DNA of 64,000 bases from an uncultured Sutterella sp. (GTDB lineage: Bacteria; Pseudomonadota; Gammaproteobacteria; Burkholderiales; Burkholderiaceae_F), in the NCBI GenBank assembly GCA_905206365.1, contig CAJLHF010000002.1, positions 1 to 64,000 of the forward strand, in the 5' to 3' direction. Under the pieces are notes generated by a model. The model searched no databases. It worked only from the letters and a program-made list of their open reading frames with translations, and was not told where the DNA came from. The position numbers were made by a program, and so were the translations under genes. Shown here piece after piece: positions 36,383-45,242 of the stretch (its first letter is position 1; the number at the start of each line of letters is the position of its first letter).

Positions 36383-38923
36383 ATGACTGAAACGGAACAG
36401 CAGCCCGCCGAAATCAAGGACGAGCCGATGGACACGCGTTCGGGCGACCAGAGCTACAACGAATCGAGCATTCAGATTCTCGAAGGCCTCGAAGCCGTAC
36501 GCAAGCGTCCCGGCATGTACATCGGCGACACCGCCGACGGTTCTGGGTTGCACCACCTGGTCTACGAAGTCGTCGACAATTCAATCGACGAAGCCTTGGC
36601 CGGCTACGCCACGAAGATCGAGGTCACGATCCACACCGACAACTCGATCTCCGTAGTCGACGACGGTCGCGGCATTCCCTCGGCAATCAAGTGGGACGAC
36701 AAGCACGAACCCAAGCGAAGCGCCGCGGAAATCGCACTGACCGAACTGCACGCTGGCGGCAAGTTCGACAACAACGGCTACAAGATTTCCGGCGGTCTTC
36801 ACGGCGTCGGCGTCTCGTGCGTGAACGCTCTCTCGACGTGGTTGCGCCTCGTCGTGCGTCGCGACGGCGAAGCGCGCCTCATCGAGTTCGAACGCGGCAA
36901 GGTCAAAAACCGCATTGTTGAACGCGCTCGCGATCCGAATACGGGACTCGAAGTTGAAATTTCACCTATGAAGCTGCTCGGCTCGACGAGCCGTCGTGGC
37001 ACCGAAGTGCATTTTCTACCCGATCTGCAGATTTTCGAGCAAGTGACGCAATTCAATTACGACACGTTGCTCTCGCGTCTGCGCGAACTCTCGTTTCTCA
37101 ATTCGGGCGTGGCGATCGACATCAAGGACCTGCGTACGGCCCACGAGTCGCATCTTCAAACCGACAAAGGGCTCGTCGCGTACGTTGAATTCAAAAACAA
37201 GAGCCGTACGGTTCTGCACCCGAAGATCTTCCACGCACGCGAAACAGTGGATGTCAACGGCGTTCCGATCGAAGTCGAAGTCGCCATGCAGTGGCAGGAC
37301 GGCTACAACGAAGTGCTGTCCGCCTACACGAACAACATCCCGCAACGCGACGGTGGCACGCACGTCACCGGCCTGCGCGCCGCGATGACGCGCGTGCTGA
37401 AGAACTACATCGCCCAGAACGAACTCGCCAAGAAAGCAAAGGTTGACCCGGAAGGCGACGACATGCGCGAAGGTCTCACGTGCGTACTTTCGGTCAAGGT
37501 TCCGCAACCGAAATTCAGCTCGCAGACCAAAGACAAGCTCGTTTCGAGCGAAGTTCGACCCGCTGTTGAAGATGTGGTCTCCCGCGAACTTGAGCTCTTC
37601 CTCGAGCAGAATCCGAACGACGCCAAGATGATCTGCGAGAAGATCGTCGCCGCCGCGCGCGCCCGAGAGGCCGCCCGCAAAGCGCGCGACATGACCCGCA
37701 AGACCTTCTCGGGCGGGGGACTGCCAGGCAAACTCGCCGACTGCCGCGAAAAGAATCCGGCTCTCTCCGAGCTCTTCCTGGTGGAAGGGGACTCGGCCGG
37801 CGGCTCGGCCAAGAAGGGGCGCAATTCGCAGTATCAGGCGATCCTACCCTTACGAGGCAAGGTGCTCAACGTGGAAAAGGCTGCACAGGACAAACTCCTC
37901 GATTCCGAGCAGATCCGCATGTTGACGCTCGCGCTCGGCACCAACATCGGCAAGAACTTCGACATCTCCAAGCTCCGCTACCACCGCATCATCATCATGA
38001 CCGACGCGGACGTTGACGGCGCGCACATCCGCACACTGCTTCTGACGCTCTTTTACCGTCAGATGCCCGAGCTGATCGAGAACGGCTACGTCTACATCGC
38101 GCAGCCGCCCCTCTACAAGGTGCAGAAGAACGCACGCGACAAGACGGGCGTCTTCCTCAAGGACGAGGAAGAAATGAGCAACTACTTGAAGCGCCTCGCT
38201 CTGCAGGATGCGGCCCTTTACCGTACGGGCGACGATGTCAAGCAGGGAGCAGCCGTACGTGGTACCGCACTCGAAGCTCTGGTGGACGAATACCTCCAGG
38301 CGAGCGACGTCATTGCCCGTCTCGGCGGTGCCATCGATCGCGGCGTGCTGCTTGCCATTGCCGCCGGCGCGGACATCAACCTGGAGAACAGCTTCACCGC
38401 CGAGGAAAGCGCGCGTTGCCTCACCGCTCAGTTGCGTGATCCGAACGTGAAGATCGAGCCCTTCTACGACGAAGAAAACGAGAAGCACCAACTGAAGATT
38501 CATCGTCTGCGCCACGGCAACATCAAGACGACTACGGTCTTCCCGGAATTCACGCTCTCGGCCGACTACAAAAAGCTTGCCGAAAGCGCCCACATGCTCC
38601 AAGGCGTCATCGGCGACGGTGCGGTCGTCGAACGCGGCGAAGCGCGCACCCCAGTGAAGAACTTCGCCGAGGCCGTCAACTGGCTCATTCGCCAGGCGGA
38701 AAAGGGCATCATCCGTCAGCGCTACAAAGGGCTCGGTGAAATGAACCCCGAACAGCTGCGCGACACGACGATGGATCCCAAAGTTCGACGCATGTTGCGC
38801 GTGCGCATCGAAGACGCCGCCAACGCGGATGCGGTTTTCTCCATGTTGATGGGAGACATCGTTGAGCCCCGCCGCGAATTCATCGAAACCAACGCGCTCT
38901 TTGCGAGCAACATCGACGCCTGA
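36383..38923 (+). CDS. gyrB: DNA gyrase subunit B
   Basis: ATPase subunit of gyrase, introduces negative supercoils. 846 aa. GHKL ATPase: SIQILEGLEAVRKRPGMYIG, VVDNSIDEALAG, GRGIPS, GGLHGVGVSCVNALS. TOPRIM: LFLVEGDSAGGSAKKGRN and TDADVDGAHIRTLLLTL. The roughly 165-residue insert after TOPRIM typical of Gram-negative GyrB is present (about 560-730). C-terminal RYKGLGEMNPEQL is intact. ATG 36383 follows GAGGAG by 6 nt; a TTG just before it is in frame. No recF between dnaN and gyrB. Confidence 0.98.
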   Translation: MTETEQQPAEIKDEPMDTRSGDQSYNESSIQILEGLEAVRKRPGMYIGDTADGSGLHHLVYEVVDNSIDEALAGYATKIEVTIHTDNSISVVDDGRGIPSAIKWDDKHEPKRSAAEIALTELHAGGKFDNNGYKISGGLHGVGVSCVNALSTWLRLVVRRDGEARLIEFERGKVKNRIVERARDPNTGLEVEISPMKLLGSTSRRGTEVHFLPDLQIFEQVTQFNYDTLLSRLRELSFLNSGVAIDIKDLRTAHESHLQTDKGLVAYVEFKNKSRTVLHPKIFHARETVDVNGVPIEVEVAMQWQDGYNEVLSAYTNNIPQRDGGTHVTGLRAAMTRVLKNYIAQNELAKKAKVDPEGDDMREGLTCVLSVKVPQPKFSSQTKDKLVSSEVRPAVEDVVSRELELFLEQNPNDAKMICEKIVAAARAREAARKARDMTRKTFSGGGLPGKLADCREKNPALSELFLVEGDSAGGSAKKGRNSQYQAILPLRGKVLNVEKAAQDKLLDSEQIRMLTLALGTNIGKNFDISKLRYHRIIIMTDADVDGAHIRTLLLTLFYRQMPELIENGYVYIAQPPLYKVQKNARDKTGVFLKDEEEMSNYLKRLALQDAALYRTGDDVKQGAAVRGTALEALVDEYLQASDVIARLGGAIDRGVLLAIAAGADINLENSFTAEESARCLTAQLRDPNVKIEPFYDEENEKHQLKIHRLRHGNIKTTTVFPEFTLSADYKKLAESAHMLQGVIGDGAVVERGEARTPVKNFAEAVNWLIRQAEKGIIRQRYKGLGEMNPEQLRDTTMDPKVRRMLRVRIEDAANADAVFSMLMGDIVEPRREFIETNALFASNIDA

Positions 38924-38933
38924 CAATCCAAGT

Positions 38934-38963
38934 ACAGGCGGCCCGCTTCGGCGGGCCGCCTGT
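38934..38963 (+). terminator. Intrinsic terminator of gyrB
   Basis: Perfect 13-bp stem ACAGGCGGCCCGC / GCGGGCCGCCTGT with a TTCG tetraloop, followed by a pyrimidine-rich tract. Starts 11 nt after the gyrB stop. Confidence 0.85.
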
Positions 38964-38995
38964 TCCTCTCTTCTCCCCCTTTTGACTCCCGCACC

Positions 38996-39928
38996 ATGAA
39001 GAAAATCAGCGACTCCGATCTCGTCGTCGCCATCTCGTCCCGAGCGCTCTTCAACCTGGAGAACGAGCATCGGCTCTTCGAAGAGGGGGGATACGCGGCA
39101 TTTCGCGACCATCAAATCAAAAACAAAGACGTTCCGCTCGAGCCAGGCGTCGCCTTCCCGTTCGTCAAGCGACTGCTTGCGCTCAACAATCTCTTCCCGA
39201 AGCAAACGCCGTTTCGGGTCGTCGCCCTCTCACGCAACTCGCCCGAAACCGCCTGTCGCTTCTTCCACTCCTGCCGGCACTACGATCTGCCGATTCATGC
39301 TGGAGCCTTCACGTCGGGACAGTCCACGTTCCCCTACCTGCGGGCCTTCAAAATTTCTCTATTTCTCTCGGCCAATCCCGATAGCGTGAAACTAGCCGTG
39401 CGTGCCGGCTACCCGGGCGGTCTCGTGTTGCCCGCACGCGTACCCGAAGAGGACAACGACCCCACGCTTCGCATCGCCTTCGACTTCGACGGCGTGATTG
39501 CGGACGACGAATCCGAACGACGGTACCAGTCCGAAGGGCTCTCGGGCTTTCACCAATTGGAGCATGAAAAAGCCCAGACGCCCCACGGTCCGGGACCGTT
39601 GCGCGGACTTTTCGAAAAGCTTTCCAACTTTCAGCGCCTCGATTACGAGCTGCACGGTCAAAACGATCCGTACTACAAGCCCGCCATCCGCATCTCCATC
39701 GTGACTTCGCGCGGCGCCTCCTGCGAAGAGCGCCTCATCACGACGCTCAAAAGTTTCGGCATGAGCGCGGCGGAGCTCTTTTTGCTCGACGGCCTCGACA
39801 AGACCCCCATTCTCGAAGCCATTCGCCCGCATCTCTTTTTCGACGATCAACTTCGAAATCTTGAGCAGGCTCGGTCCGTCATCCCGAGCGTGCTCATTCC
39901 CTTCGGCGTGCACAACGACAACGCCTGA
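38996..39928 (+). CDS. 5'-nucleotidase (cytosolic NT5C1-like family)
   Basis: 310-aa protein of the 5'-nucleotidase family related to eukaryotic cytosolic 5'-nucleotidase 1 (nucleoside monophosphate dephosphorylation; HAD fold). Typical stretches: VVAISSRALFNLENEH at the start, PFRVVALSRNSPETACRFF, HAGAFTSGQSTFPYLRAF, then LRIAFDFDGVIADDESE with the HAD nucleophile Asp pair, ISIVTSRGA with the motif II Thr, and the acidic HLFFDDQL motif IV. It lies 8 nt before the flavoprotein gene and forms a two-gene unit with it. Which nucleotide it prefers is unknown. Confidence 0.9.
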   Translation: MKKISDSDLVVAISSRALFNLENEHRLFEEGGYAAFRDHQIKNKDVPLEPGVAFPFVKRLLALNNLFPKQTPFRVVALSRNSPETACRFFHSCRHYDLPIHAGAFTSGQSTFPYLRAFKISLFLSANPDSVKLAVRAGYPGGLVLPARVPEEDNDPTLRIAFDFDGVIADDESERRYQSEGLSGFHQLEHEKAQTPHGPGPLRGLFEKLSNFQRLDYELHGQNDPYYKPAIRISIVTSRGASCEERLITTLKSFGMSAAELFLLDGLDKTPILEAIRPHLFFDDQLRNLEQARSVIPSVLIPFGVHNDNA

Positions 39929-39936
39929 GAGCTCCC

Positions 39937-41985
39937 ATGGACGCATCCCGCGAACTTTTTCAGCCCGTGCGCATCGGAGGACACCTTCTGCGCAACCGTT
40001 TGGTCATTGCTCCGGTGGCTACGGGGTTCGACGCTCAGGAAGAGAGCGAAGCGCTGTGCGACTTTTATGAAAAGCGTACGGCGGACCGCGGTGCGGGAAC
40101 CGTGATCGTCGACGGCATTTCGCCGCACTTCACGGGGAAACGCACAAGCGCCGATCACCTGCTCACACACGCGCACGCCGCGGCCCTGCGCGTGCTTACC
40201 GATCGACTGCACGCTGCCGATACGAAAGCCGTACTGCAACTGAGGCACTTCGGTGCGACGGCCGACCATCCGTTGGCCCTTTCGGCATCTAAATTCTATA
40301 ACCCGCAAACGCTCCGAACCGCGCACCGCACCCCCGCCCTGCTCCTCGGCTCCATCGTGAAGAGCTACGGCCGAACGGCTTATCGGGCGGTACACGAGAG
40401 CGGATTCGACGGCGTGGAAATTTTCGGCGGGCAGCTGAGTCTTCCGAATCTTTTTTTCTCGCCTCAAACCAACCGACGTCACGATGCGTGGGGCGGCTCT
40501 CACCGTAGCCGACTGGCCCTGGAAATCATTGAGTGCGTGCGTAGCTACCTCGGGCCCACGCCTGTTCTGAGCTATCGCATTCCCCTCATGGATCTGACAC
40601 CGGAGGGGACGCCCTGGCACGAACTTGTCACGCTCCTACATGCGTTGGTCGGAGCCGGAGTCAATCATCTTGCCTTCGACTTCGGTGTGGGCGCCGCTTC
40701 CGTCCCCATCGACAGCCCCATGACACCCGCCAATACCTGGACGCCCTTCATGGAGCGCATTGCGGACGAAATGAAGATCTCCGTGTCGTTCGGGAAAAAT
40801 CTCGGTACGCACGAGGACATTGCCGCGCTGTTGTCGAAGCACCCTAACGCACTCGTCGAACTCGTCGAGCCGCTTGTCGCAGATCCAGACTGGAGCCGCA
40901 AGATCGCCAATCAATCGCCCGAAGACATCATGCACTGTGTGCGCTGTCCTTCGGGTTGTCGAACGCGCGGCAATGACGGGCCGGGGACTGGCCCGATATT
41001 TTGCCCGGTGAACCCGATCGACTTCTCGCCGCGCAAGTCGGGCCAAAGCGCCCCGAAGGACAGCCGTCCCGTTTTGGTAGTGGGATCGGGGCCTGCCGGT
41101 CTCATGTGTGCGTGGGCCGCGGCCCGACGTGGCTTTCGGGTTACGCTCTGCGAGGCTCGACCGATGTTAGGCGGAGGGCTGATCGTTGCAAGCTCCATCG
41201 ACGGGCTAGAAAGCCTCGGACGATTGGCGCGACTCTACGAAACACGCGTACGCAATGCGGGCGTCGACGTTCGCCTCTCGACGGCAGTCGATGCCGCCTG
41301 GATTCGAGAAAACGCCCCCGAACATCGCGTGATCGTGGCCACAGGTATGCGCGCGGCCGTTCCCGATTTGCCCGGACTCGACAGCCCGAACGTGCTTACT
41401 TACGAAGATCTGCTTGTCGAGCGGCAACCCGTCGGTCGACGCGTGGCTGTAGTCGGAGACACACCTTTGGGACGTTTGATCGCCCAGTACCTCATCACCC
41501 CATCGGACGAGCGCGAACGTACGCCCGAAGAGTGGCTCTGCGCCTGGGGGATCGGCGACCCGAGTCGGTACCGCGGCGGCATGCTCGGCTTCATTCCTCA
41601 CCTGCCAGAACCTTTCCGCACGGTCTATCTGCTCGGCGAACGCTCGATCGGCGAACAACGTTCGCTCGAACCCGAACGTTTCAGCCGTACAACGCTGCAA
41701 TGGCTCAAAATGAATGGCATCCAAACCGTTGCCGACATCAACATCGAAGCCATCGACCCTCTGCAGATTCGAGCCACGTACGGCAAAAAGCATGTTTCGC
41801 CCGATTTTTTCCGCGTGGACCACATCATCCTTGCTGCAGGATTCGAACCCCGTCGGGAACTATGCGAAGAGCTCGCCCGGGAAGGCATCCCCTACGACGA
41901 AGCCGGAAGCATCGCCTCGCCCCGCGAGGCACTGAACCTGGCCTGGGCCTTCCAACAGGGATTGGAACTCGCTTTCGCGCTCTGA
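39937..41985 (+). CDS. 2,4-dienoyl-CoA reductase/OYE-like flavoprotein lacking known catalytic residues
   Basis: 682 aa with the full FadH-like layout: an FMN TIM barrel (about 1-330, LFQPVRIGGHLLRNRLVIAP), a [4Fe-4S] ligand set C334-x2-C337-x3-C341-x14-C356, and C-terminal FAD/NAD(P) domains (VLVVGSGPAGLMCAWAAARR, then VAVVGDTPLG). By eye-alignment to E. coli FadH, the proton-donor Tyr166 is Ser169 here (GGQLSLPN instead of the usual EGYLIN-type stretch), and the GWHEARIP loop that carries the catalytic His is replaced by GVGAASVP with no His. The phosphate-binding Arg before PF/PL also appears to be Glu (VEPLVADPD). The fold and electron path remain but the classical dienoyl-CoA chemistry is doubtful. 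Cotranscribed with the 5'-nucleotidase. Confidence 0.85.
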   Translation: MDASRELFQPVRIGGHLLRNRLVIAPVATGFDAQEESEALCDFYEKRTADRGAGTVIVDGISPHFTGKRTSADHLLTHAHAAALRVLTDRLHAADTKAVLQLRHFGATADHPLALSASKFYNPQTLRTAHRTPALLLGSIVKSYGRTAYRAVHESGFDGVEIFGGQLSLPNLFFSPQTNRRHDAWGGSHRSRLALEIIECVRSYLGPTPVLSYRIPLMDLTPEGTPWHELVTLLHALVGAGVNHLAFDFGVGAASVPIDSPMTPANTWTPFMERIADEMKISVSFGKNLGTHEDIAALLSKHPNALVELVEPLVADPDWSRKIANQSPEDIMHCVRCPSGCRTRGNDGPGTGPIFCPVNPIDFSPRKSGQSAPKDSRPVLVVGSGPAGLMCAWAAARRGFRVTLCEARPMLGGGLIVASSIDGLESLGRLARLYETRVRNAGVDVRLSTAVDAAWIRENAPEHRVIVATGMRAAVPDLPGLDSPNVLTYEDLLVERQPVGRRVAVVGDTPLGRLIAQYLITPSDERERTPEEWLCAWGIGDPSRYRGGMLGFIPHLPEPFRTVYLLGERSIGEQRSLEPERFSRTTLQWLKMNGIQTVADINIEAIDPLQIRATYGKKHVSPDFFRVDHIILAAGFEPRRELCEELAREGIPYDEAGSIASPREALNLAWAFQQGLELAFAL

Positions 41986-42551
41986 GAAAGTCGTTTCGAC
42001 CGTTCGAAATTCCACGTTGAACCCTCGAAACATAACCAATTGTTATTAAAGGAAAATCCACAATTTCCTAAGTAAGAAACCCACAAGTTACCAACAGGTT
42101 TTCCACATTTTTATGCACCTCCTCCGGGAATGTTTTGAAAAGATGCGTTCACCTTAGGTCGGCCGCGAGTCGATGTTGCCGCCACAAAGAGATGTTTCAA
42201 GAGCTCCTCCTTCCTCTCCAGGAAACGTTTGTTTCCTTCGATGCTCTTCAAACAACTCTTCCACTTATTCTTTCTTACTTTTCTTCTTAATTTTTTAAAT
42301 AGTAGTTAGTAGAATGTAGGGAAGCCGATTTTTGTGGACAACTAACCTCTTCCTCGGAAAACCAAGGGTTTCCATGAGGGATAACCCTGTGGAAAACCCG
42401 TTGAACAGCCTGTGGAGAGAAAAGGACAAGATGTGGAGAAAACAAAGGCATTTTTCAGCCGGCGCATCCTTATCCACAAAATCGCAAACATCATAAAAAG
42501 TTGCTCAACATAGTTGCCCACAGAAAGAGCAACAAAAATGTTGTTTTTCTC
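41986..42551. other. Candidate oriC: AT-rich region with DnaA-box cluster
   Basis: 566 bp without a gene. DnaA-box-like 9-mers: TTTTCCACA at 42099-42107, TTGTCCACA (minus) 42333-42341, TTTTCCACA (minus) 42388-42396, CTCTCCACA (minus) 42411-42419, TTCTCCACA (minus) 42432-42440 and a perfect TTATCCACA at 42470-42478; a weaker AAATCCACA is at 42054-42062. A pyrimidine-rich and AT-rich stretch at about 42264-42315 could be the unwinding element. Boxes on both sides of an AT-rich core is the layout of known origins. No gene or repeat explains the composition. Confidence 0.6.
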
Positions 42552-43289
42552 ATGAATCAAGCGCCGACTATTCTTCCCTGGTTTTCTCCGCGCCTCTCTC
42601 CTTCGCTCACGGCCGTGTTGCAGGGACTTGGTCATGCCATGCGCGTTCCGCGCGGCGAGTTCGTGTACCGTTCTCCCGAACTTTTCGGTCGTCTCATGTA
42701 CGTTCGTCGCGGCCTCGTCGTCAAGGCGCTCCTCGAACCTAATCACGACGACCCGGTCCTCATGACGCTCTCGGGGACCGGAGGGCTTTGCGGTTCGTAC
42801 GAGAACCTTTACGTGCGAGACCACATGTCACGGGCGCATTGGTGCGTGACGACGAGTGAACTGTTGGTTGTCAATGCGGAGCTCCTCCTGAGAATCTGCG
42901 ACCAACACGCGGAGTGGCAAGTCGAGCTTTCCAATTACTCTTCGGCGAGCGCGCTGAGCGATCGCCTGGGTTTGATCGTCAACCACGTGCTGAACCCCCG
43001 GGAGCGACTCGGCGTCTTTTGGATCCTCTGCGCGCAACAGTTCGACAAAGAATTCGTCGCAAAACTGGCGACTCCGGGCATCGAATGGGTCGTGAGCCCG
43101 GTCGTGCCGCCCCGTCGCGTGGCCGCCTACATCACCAATATGGAGAGCACACGCGTCGGGGAAATACTCCGGGAGTGGCGTGACGGGCATACACTCAGGT
43201 ATCGTTCCCGCAAGATCTACGTGCGTCGTTCGGTCTTTTTCGAGTACTGGAAGGCGTTGTTGCCGCACGTCATACCCGCCGCGCGTTGA
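42552..43289 (+). CDS. Crp/Fnr-like transcriptional regulator
   Basis: 245 aa. The N-terminal cyclic-nucleotide-binding-like beta-barrel (about 15-120: MRVPRGEFVYRSPELFGRLM, YVRRGLVVKALL, LSGTGGLCGSYENLY) is followed by a dimerisation helix (about 125-165) and a C-terminal winged HTH (about 185-230: VPPRRVAAYITNMESTRVGE, EILREWRDG, RSRKIYVRR). It lacks an Fnr-type N-terminal Cys cluster. The effector and targets are unknown; the cNMP pocket residues are not clearly preserved. ATG 42552 was chosen; a TTG at 42501 in frame has a poor ribosome site. It directly follows the DnaA-box region, so its promoter lies inside it. Confidence 0.8.
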   Translation: MNQAPTILPWFSPRLSPSLTAVLQGLGHAMRVPRGEFVYRSPELFGRLMYVRRGLVVKALLEPNHDDPVLMTLSGTGGLCGSYENLYVRDHMSRAHWCVTTSELLVVNAELLLRICDQHAEWQVELSNYSSASALSDRLGLIVNHVLNPRERLGVFWILCAQQFDKEFVAKLATPGIEWVVSPVVPPRRVAAYITNMESTRVGEILREWRDGHTLRYRSRKIYVRRSVFFEYWKALLPHVIPAAR

Positions 43290-43507
43290 GCGGACGCGCA
43301 TCGGCCGGAGGAAATCGATTGTCAGGCGGATCGCTCCGGGAAGCGCTTCGCAAAATTCGGGTAACGTATCCGCTTCAGGTCGAAGTGTCCTCCGGACGCG
43401 TGTACGGAGGGGTTTGTTCAATTTACGGAAACGGGCTCGGCACTGCTCGTACGGTCGTCACTCGTTTTCGCCCGTCTGTCGACGGGATTCCTCAAGGAAT
43501 GTTTTTC

Positions 43508-44161
43508 ATGAAGAGGAACCTTCTTCTTCTCGGGAGCGTTGCGGCGATCGCCGCACCTCTTCTCGGCGGGTGCGTTTTGTTTCCGGCCGCCATGGTCGGC
43601 GGTGCCGTGACGACGGCCACCATCATGACGGACCGCCGTACGGCGGGCACCATCGTCAGCGACGAAGTGGTCGAGAAGCGCGTCTCCTACGAAATCAATC
43701 AAACGCTCGGCGACAATCGCGGCCATATCACGGTGACGAGTTACGAGGGGCGCGTGTTGCTGACGGGCGAAGTTCCCACGATGGACGATCGTCGCCGTGC
43801 GCAGCAGATTGCGAGTCTCAGCCAGGACGTCGTCTCAGTCGTCAACGAACTCGCCGTCATGGACAATTCGTCCGTGACCACCCGCCTCTCCGACTCGATG
43901 CTCGCCACGAAGGTGCGCACCGCCATCATCGGCACGAAGCAGATCTCGCTCAATCAAATGAAGGTGGCGGTCGATCGCGGTATCGTCTACCTGATGGGCG
44001 TCGTCTCGCCCGACGAAGCGAAAACGGCCGCGCGGGTCGCGGCCGAGGTGTCCGGCGTGCAGAAGGTGGTGACTTGCTTTACGGTCGTCACGCCCGAAGA
44101 GATCGCGCGTCGCCTGAAGGACCTTCAGACGACCGATCCGTACGCGAAAAAGACCGAATAA
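43508..44161 (+). CDS. BON-domain lipoprotein (OsmY/DolP-like)
   Basis: 217 aa. Lipoprotein signal MKRNLLLLGSVAAIAAPLLG with lipobox LGGC (Cys22), then two BON domains (about 65-130: VSYEINQTLGDNRGHITVTS, GRVLLTGEVP; and 140-205: LATKVRTAIIGTKQISLNQM, GIVYLMGVVSPDEAKTAARV). Related proteins sit at the outer membrane and bind phospholipids or help envelope integrity. Start at ATG 43508, with AAGGA 9 nt upstream, preferred over ATG 43499. The frame is open to 43286 but has no signal there. Confidence 0.88.
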   Translation: MKRNLLLLGSVAAIAAPLLGGCVLFPAAMVGGAVTTATIMTDRRTAGTIVSDEVVEKRVSYEINQTLGDNRGHITVTSYEGRVLLTGEVPTMDDRRRAQQIASLSQDVVSVVNELAVMDNSSVTTRLSDSMLATKVRTAIIGTKQISLNQMKVAVDRGIVYLMGVVSPDEAKTAARVAAEVSGVQKVVTCFTVVTPEEIARRLKDLQTTDPYAKKTE

Positions 44162-44184
44162 GGCGCGAGGATCGCAAGCAACTC

Positions 44185-44220
44185 GAAAAAAAAAACGGTC
44201 CGTCGGAAACGACGGACCGT
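44185..44220 (-). terminator. Intrinsic terminator after menA
   Basis: Perfect 11-bp stem ACGGTCCGTCG / CGACGGACCGT with a GAAA loop; on the minus strand it runs into a long U-tract. It also lies between the convergent BON gene and menA but has no U-tract on the plus strand. Confidence 0.85.
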
Positions 44221-44294
44221 TCGTGCAGGGCCTTCCGGGAGCTATGGGGTCCTTGGAGCGCCGTAAACGACTGCGGTCGCATCCCCCTGCGCAT

Positions 44295-45242
44295 TCAAGG
44301 GGGAGACACTGTCAGGTACATCAGAAGCGCCTGAGCGAGTGCTCCGAGCATGAAGAGCACCGAAAACTTGATTTCGAGCTTCACGCAACTGAACATGACG
44401 CCATTCAGAGCTTCATGTTTGAGCGTGCGTAGTTTTTCCGGCAACCGAATGCAGTCAACGAAGCTCAGCATCACGAGGAAGTACGGCCAGTACGACATGT
44501 CGATCACCACCATGAGAGCGACGAGCAGGTAGGGAGCGACGATGAGCACCTCGAAGACCTTGACGAAGACCTCTTCGGGGAGCACGACGGCGAGGGTCTT
44601 CCGACCGATGCTACGGTCGTGTTCGTGATCTCGGTAGTTGTTGACCGCAAGAACTGAAGCCGCGATCGAGCCGAGCGCGATGCCGAGAAGGACCATGTTG
44701 AGACTCCAGGTGTGTGTCTGGAGGTAGTAGGTCCCGAAAACCGCCGTAATGCCGAAGAAAAGAAGCACTGTCATCTCGCCGAAAGGCGTGTAGGCGATGG
44801 GCTTCGGACCGCCCATATAGCAGTAGGCCGCAATGAGGGAGGCCGCCCCCACCAGAGCGAAGGGCCACCCTCCGAACGCGATGAGCACACCCGTATTGAG
44901 AAGAGCCAGAACGCCCGTGACCGCGATTGCTCGTCGGGCGGTGCTACGGGAAATCCATCCCCGGGTTGTCGCGCGCGGCAACCCCTTACGGTTGCCCACT
45001 TCGGCTTTGCGCTCCGTGTAGCCGAGGTCGTTTTCCATGTTCGTGACGATTTGCATCAGTACGGCAATGGATAGCGTGAAAAAAGCCACGACGGGATCGA
45101 AGACGTGATGCTCGCTGTAGGCGAGCGCAAGCGTGGCGAGTACGGGCGCGACCGCCACCCCCCAGGTTTTGGGACGGATAAATGCCAACCAGGCCCGCAG
45201 GAGCCCTGGGTAGTCGTCGGGGAGACGATGGTCGTCCGGCAT
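44295..45242 (-). CDS. menA: 1,4-dihydroxy-2-naphthoate polyprenyltransferase
   Basis: Attaches the polyprenyl tail to DHNA, giving demethylmenaquinone; UbiA superfamily, inner membrane. 315 aa, about eight membrane helices. First Asp-rich motif region IVTNMENDLGYTERK and second NNYRDHEHDRSIGRKTLAV, the MenA-type form rather than UbiA. FIRPKTWGVAVAPV opens the protein as usual. The ATG overlaps the DUF493 stop (TGATG), giving translational coupling. Together with ubiE at 10539 this supports menaquinone synthesis. Confidence 0.92.
   Translation of the reverse strand: MPDDHRLPDDYPGLLRAWLAFIRPKTWGVAVAPVLATLALAYSEHHVFDPVVAFFTLSIAVLMQIVTNMENDLGYTERKAEVGNRKGLPRATTRGWISRSTARRAIAVTGVLALLNTGVLIAFGGWPFALVGAASLIAAYCYMGGPKPIAYTPFGEMTVLLFFGITAVFGTYYLQTHTWSLNMVLLGIALGSIAASVLAVNNYRDHEHDRSIGRKTLAVVLPEEVFVKVFEVLIVAPYLLVALMVVIDMSYWPYFLVMLSFVDCIRLPEKLRTLKHEALNGVMFSCVKLEIKFSVLFMLGALAQALLMYLTVSPP

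Noticed and set aside
42009..42024. Possible parS site
   Set aside because: Only about 10 of 16 positions fit the consensus; no clear parS was found by eye, and a motif scan would be needed.
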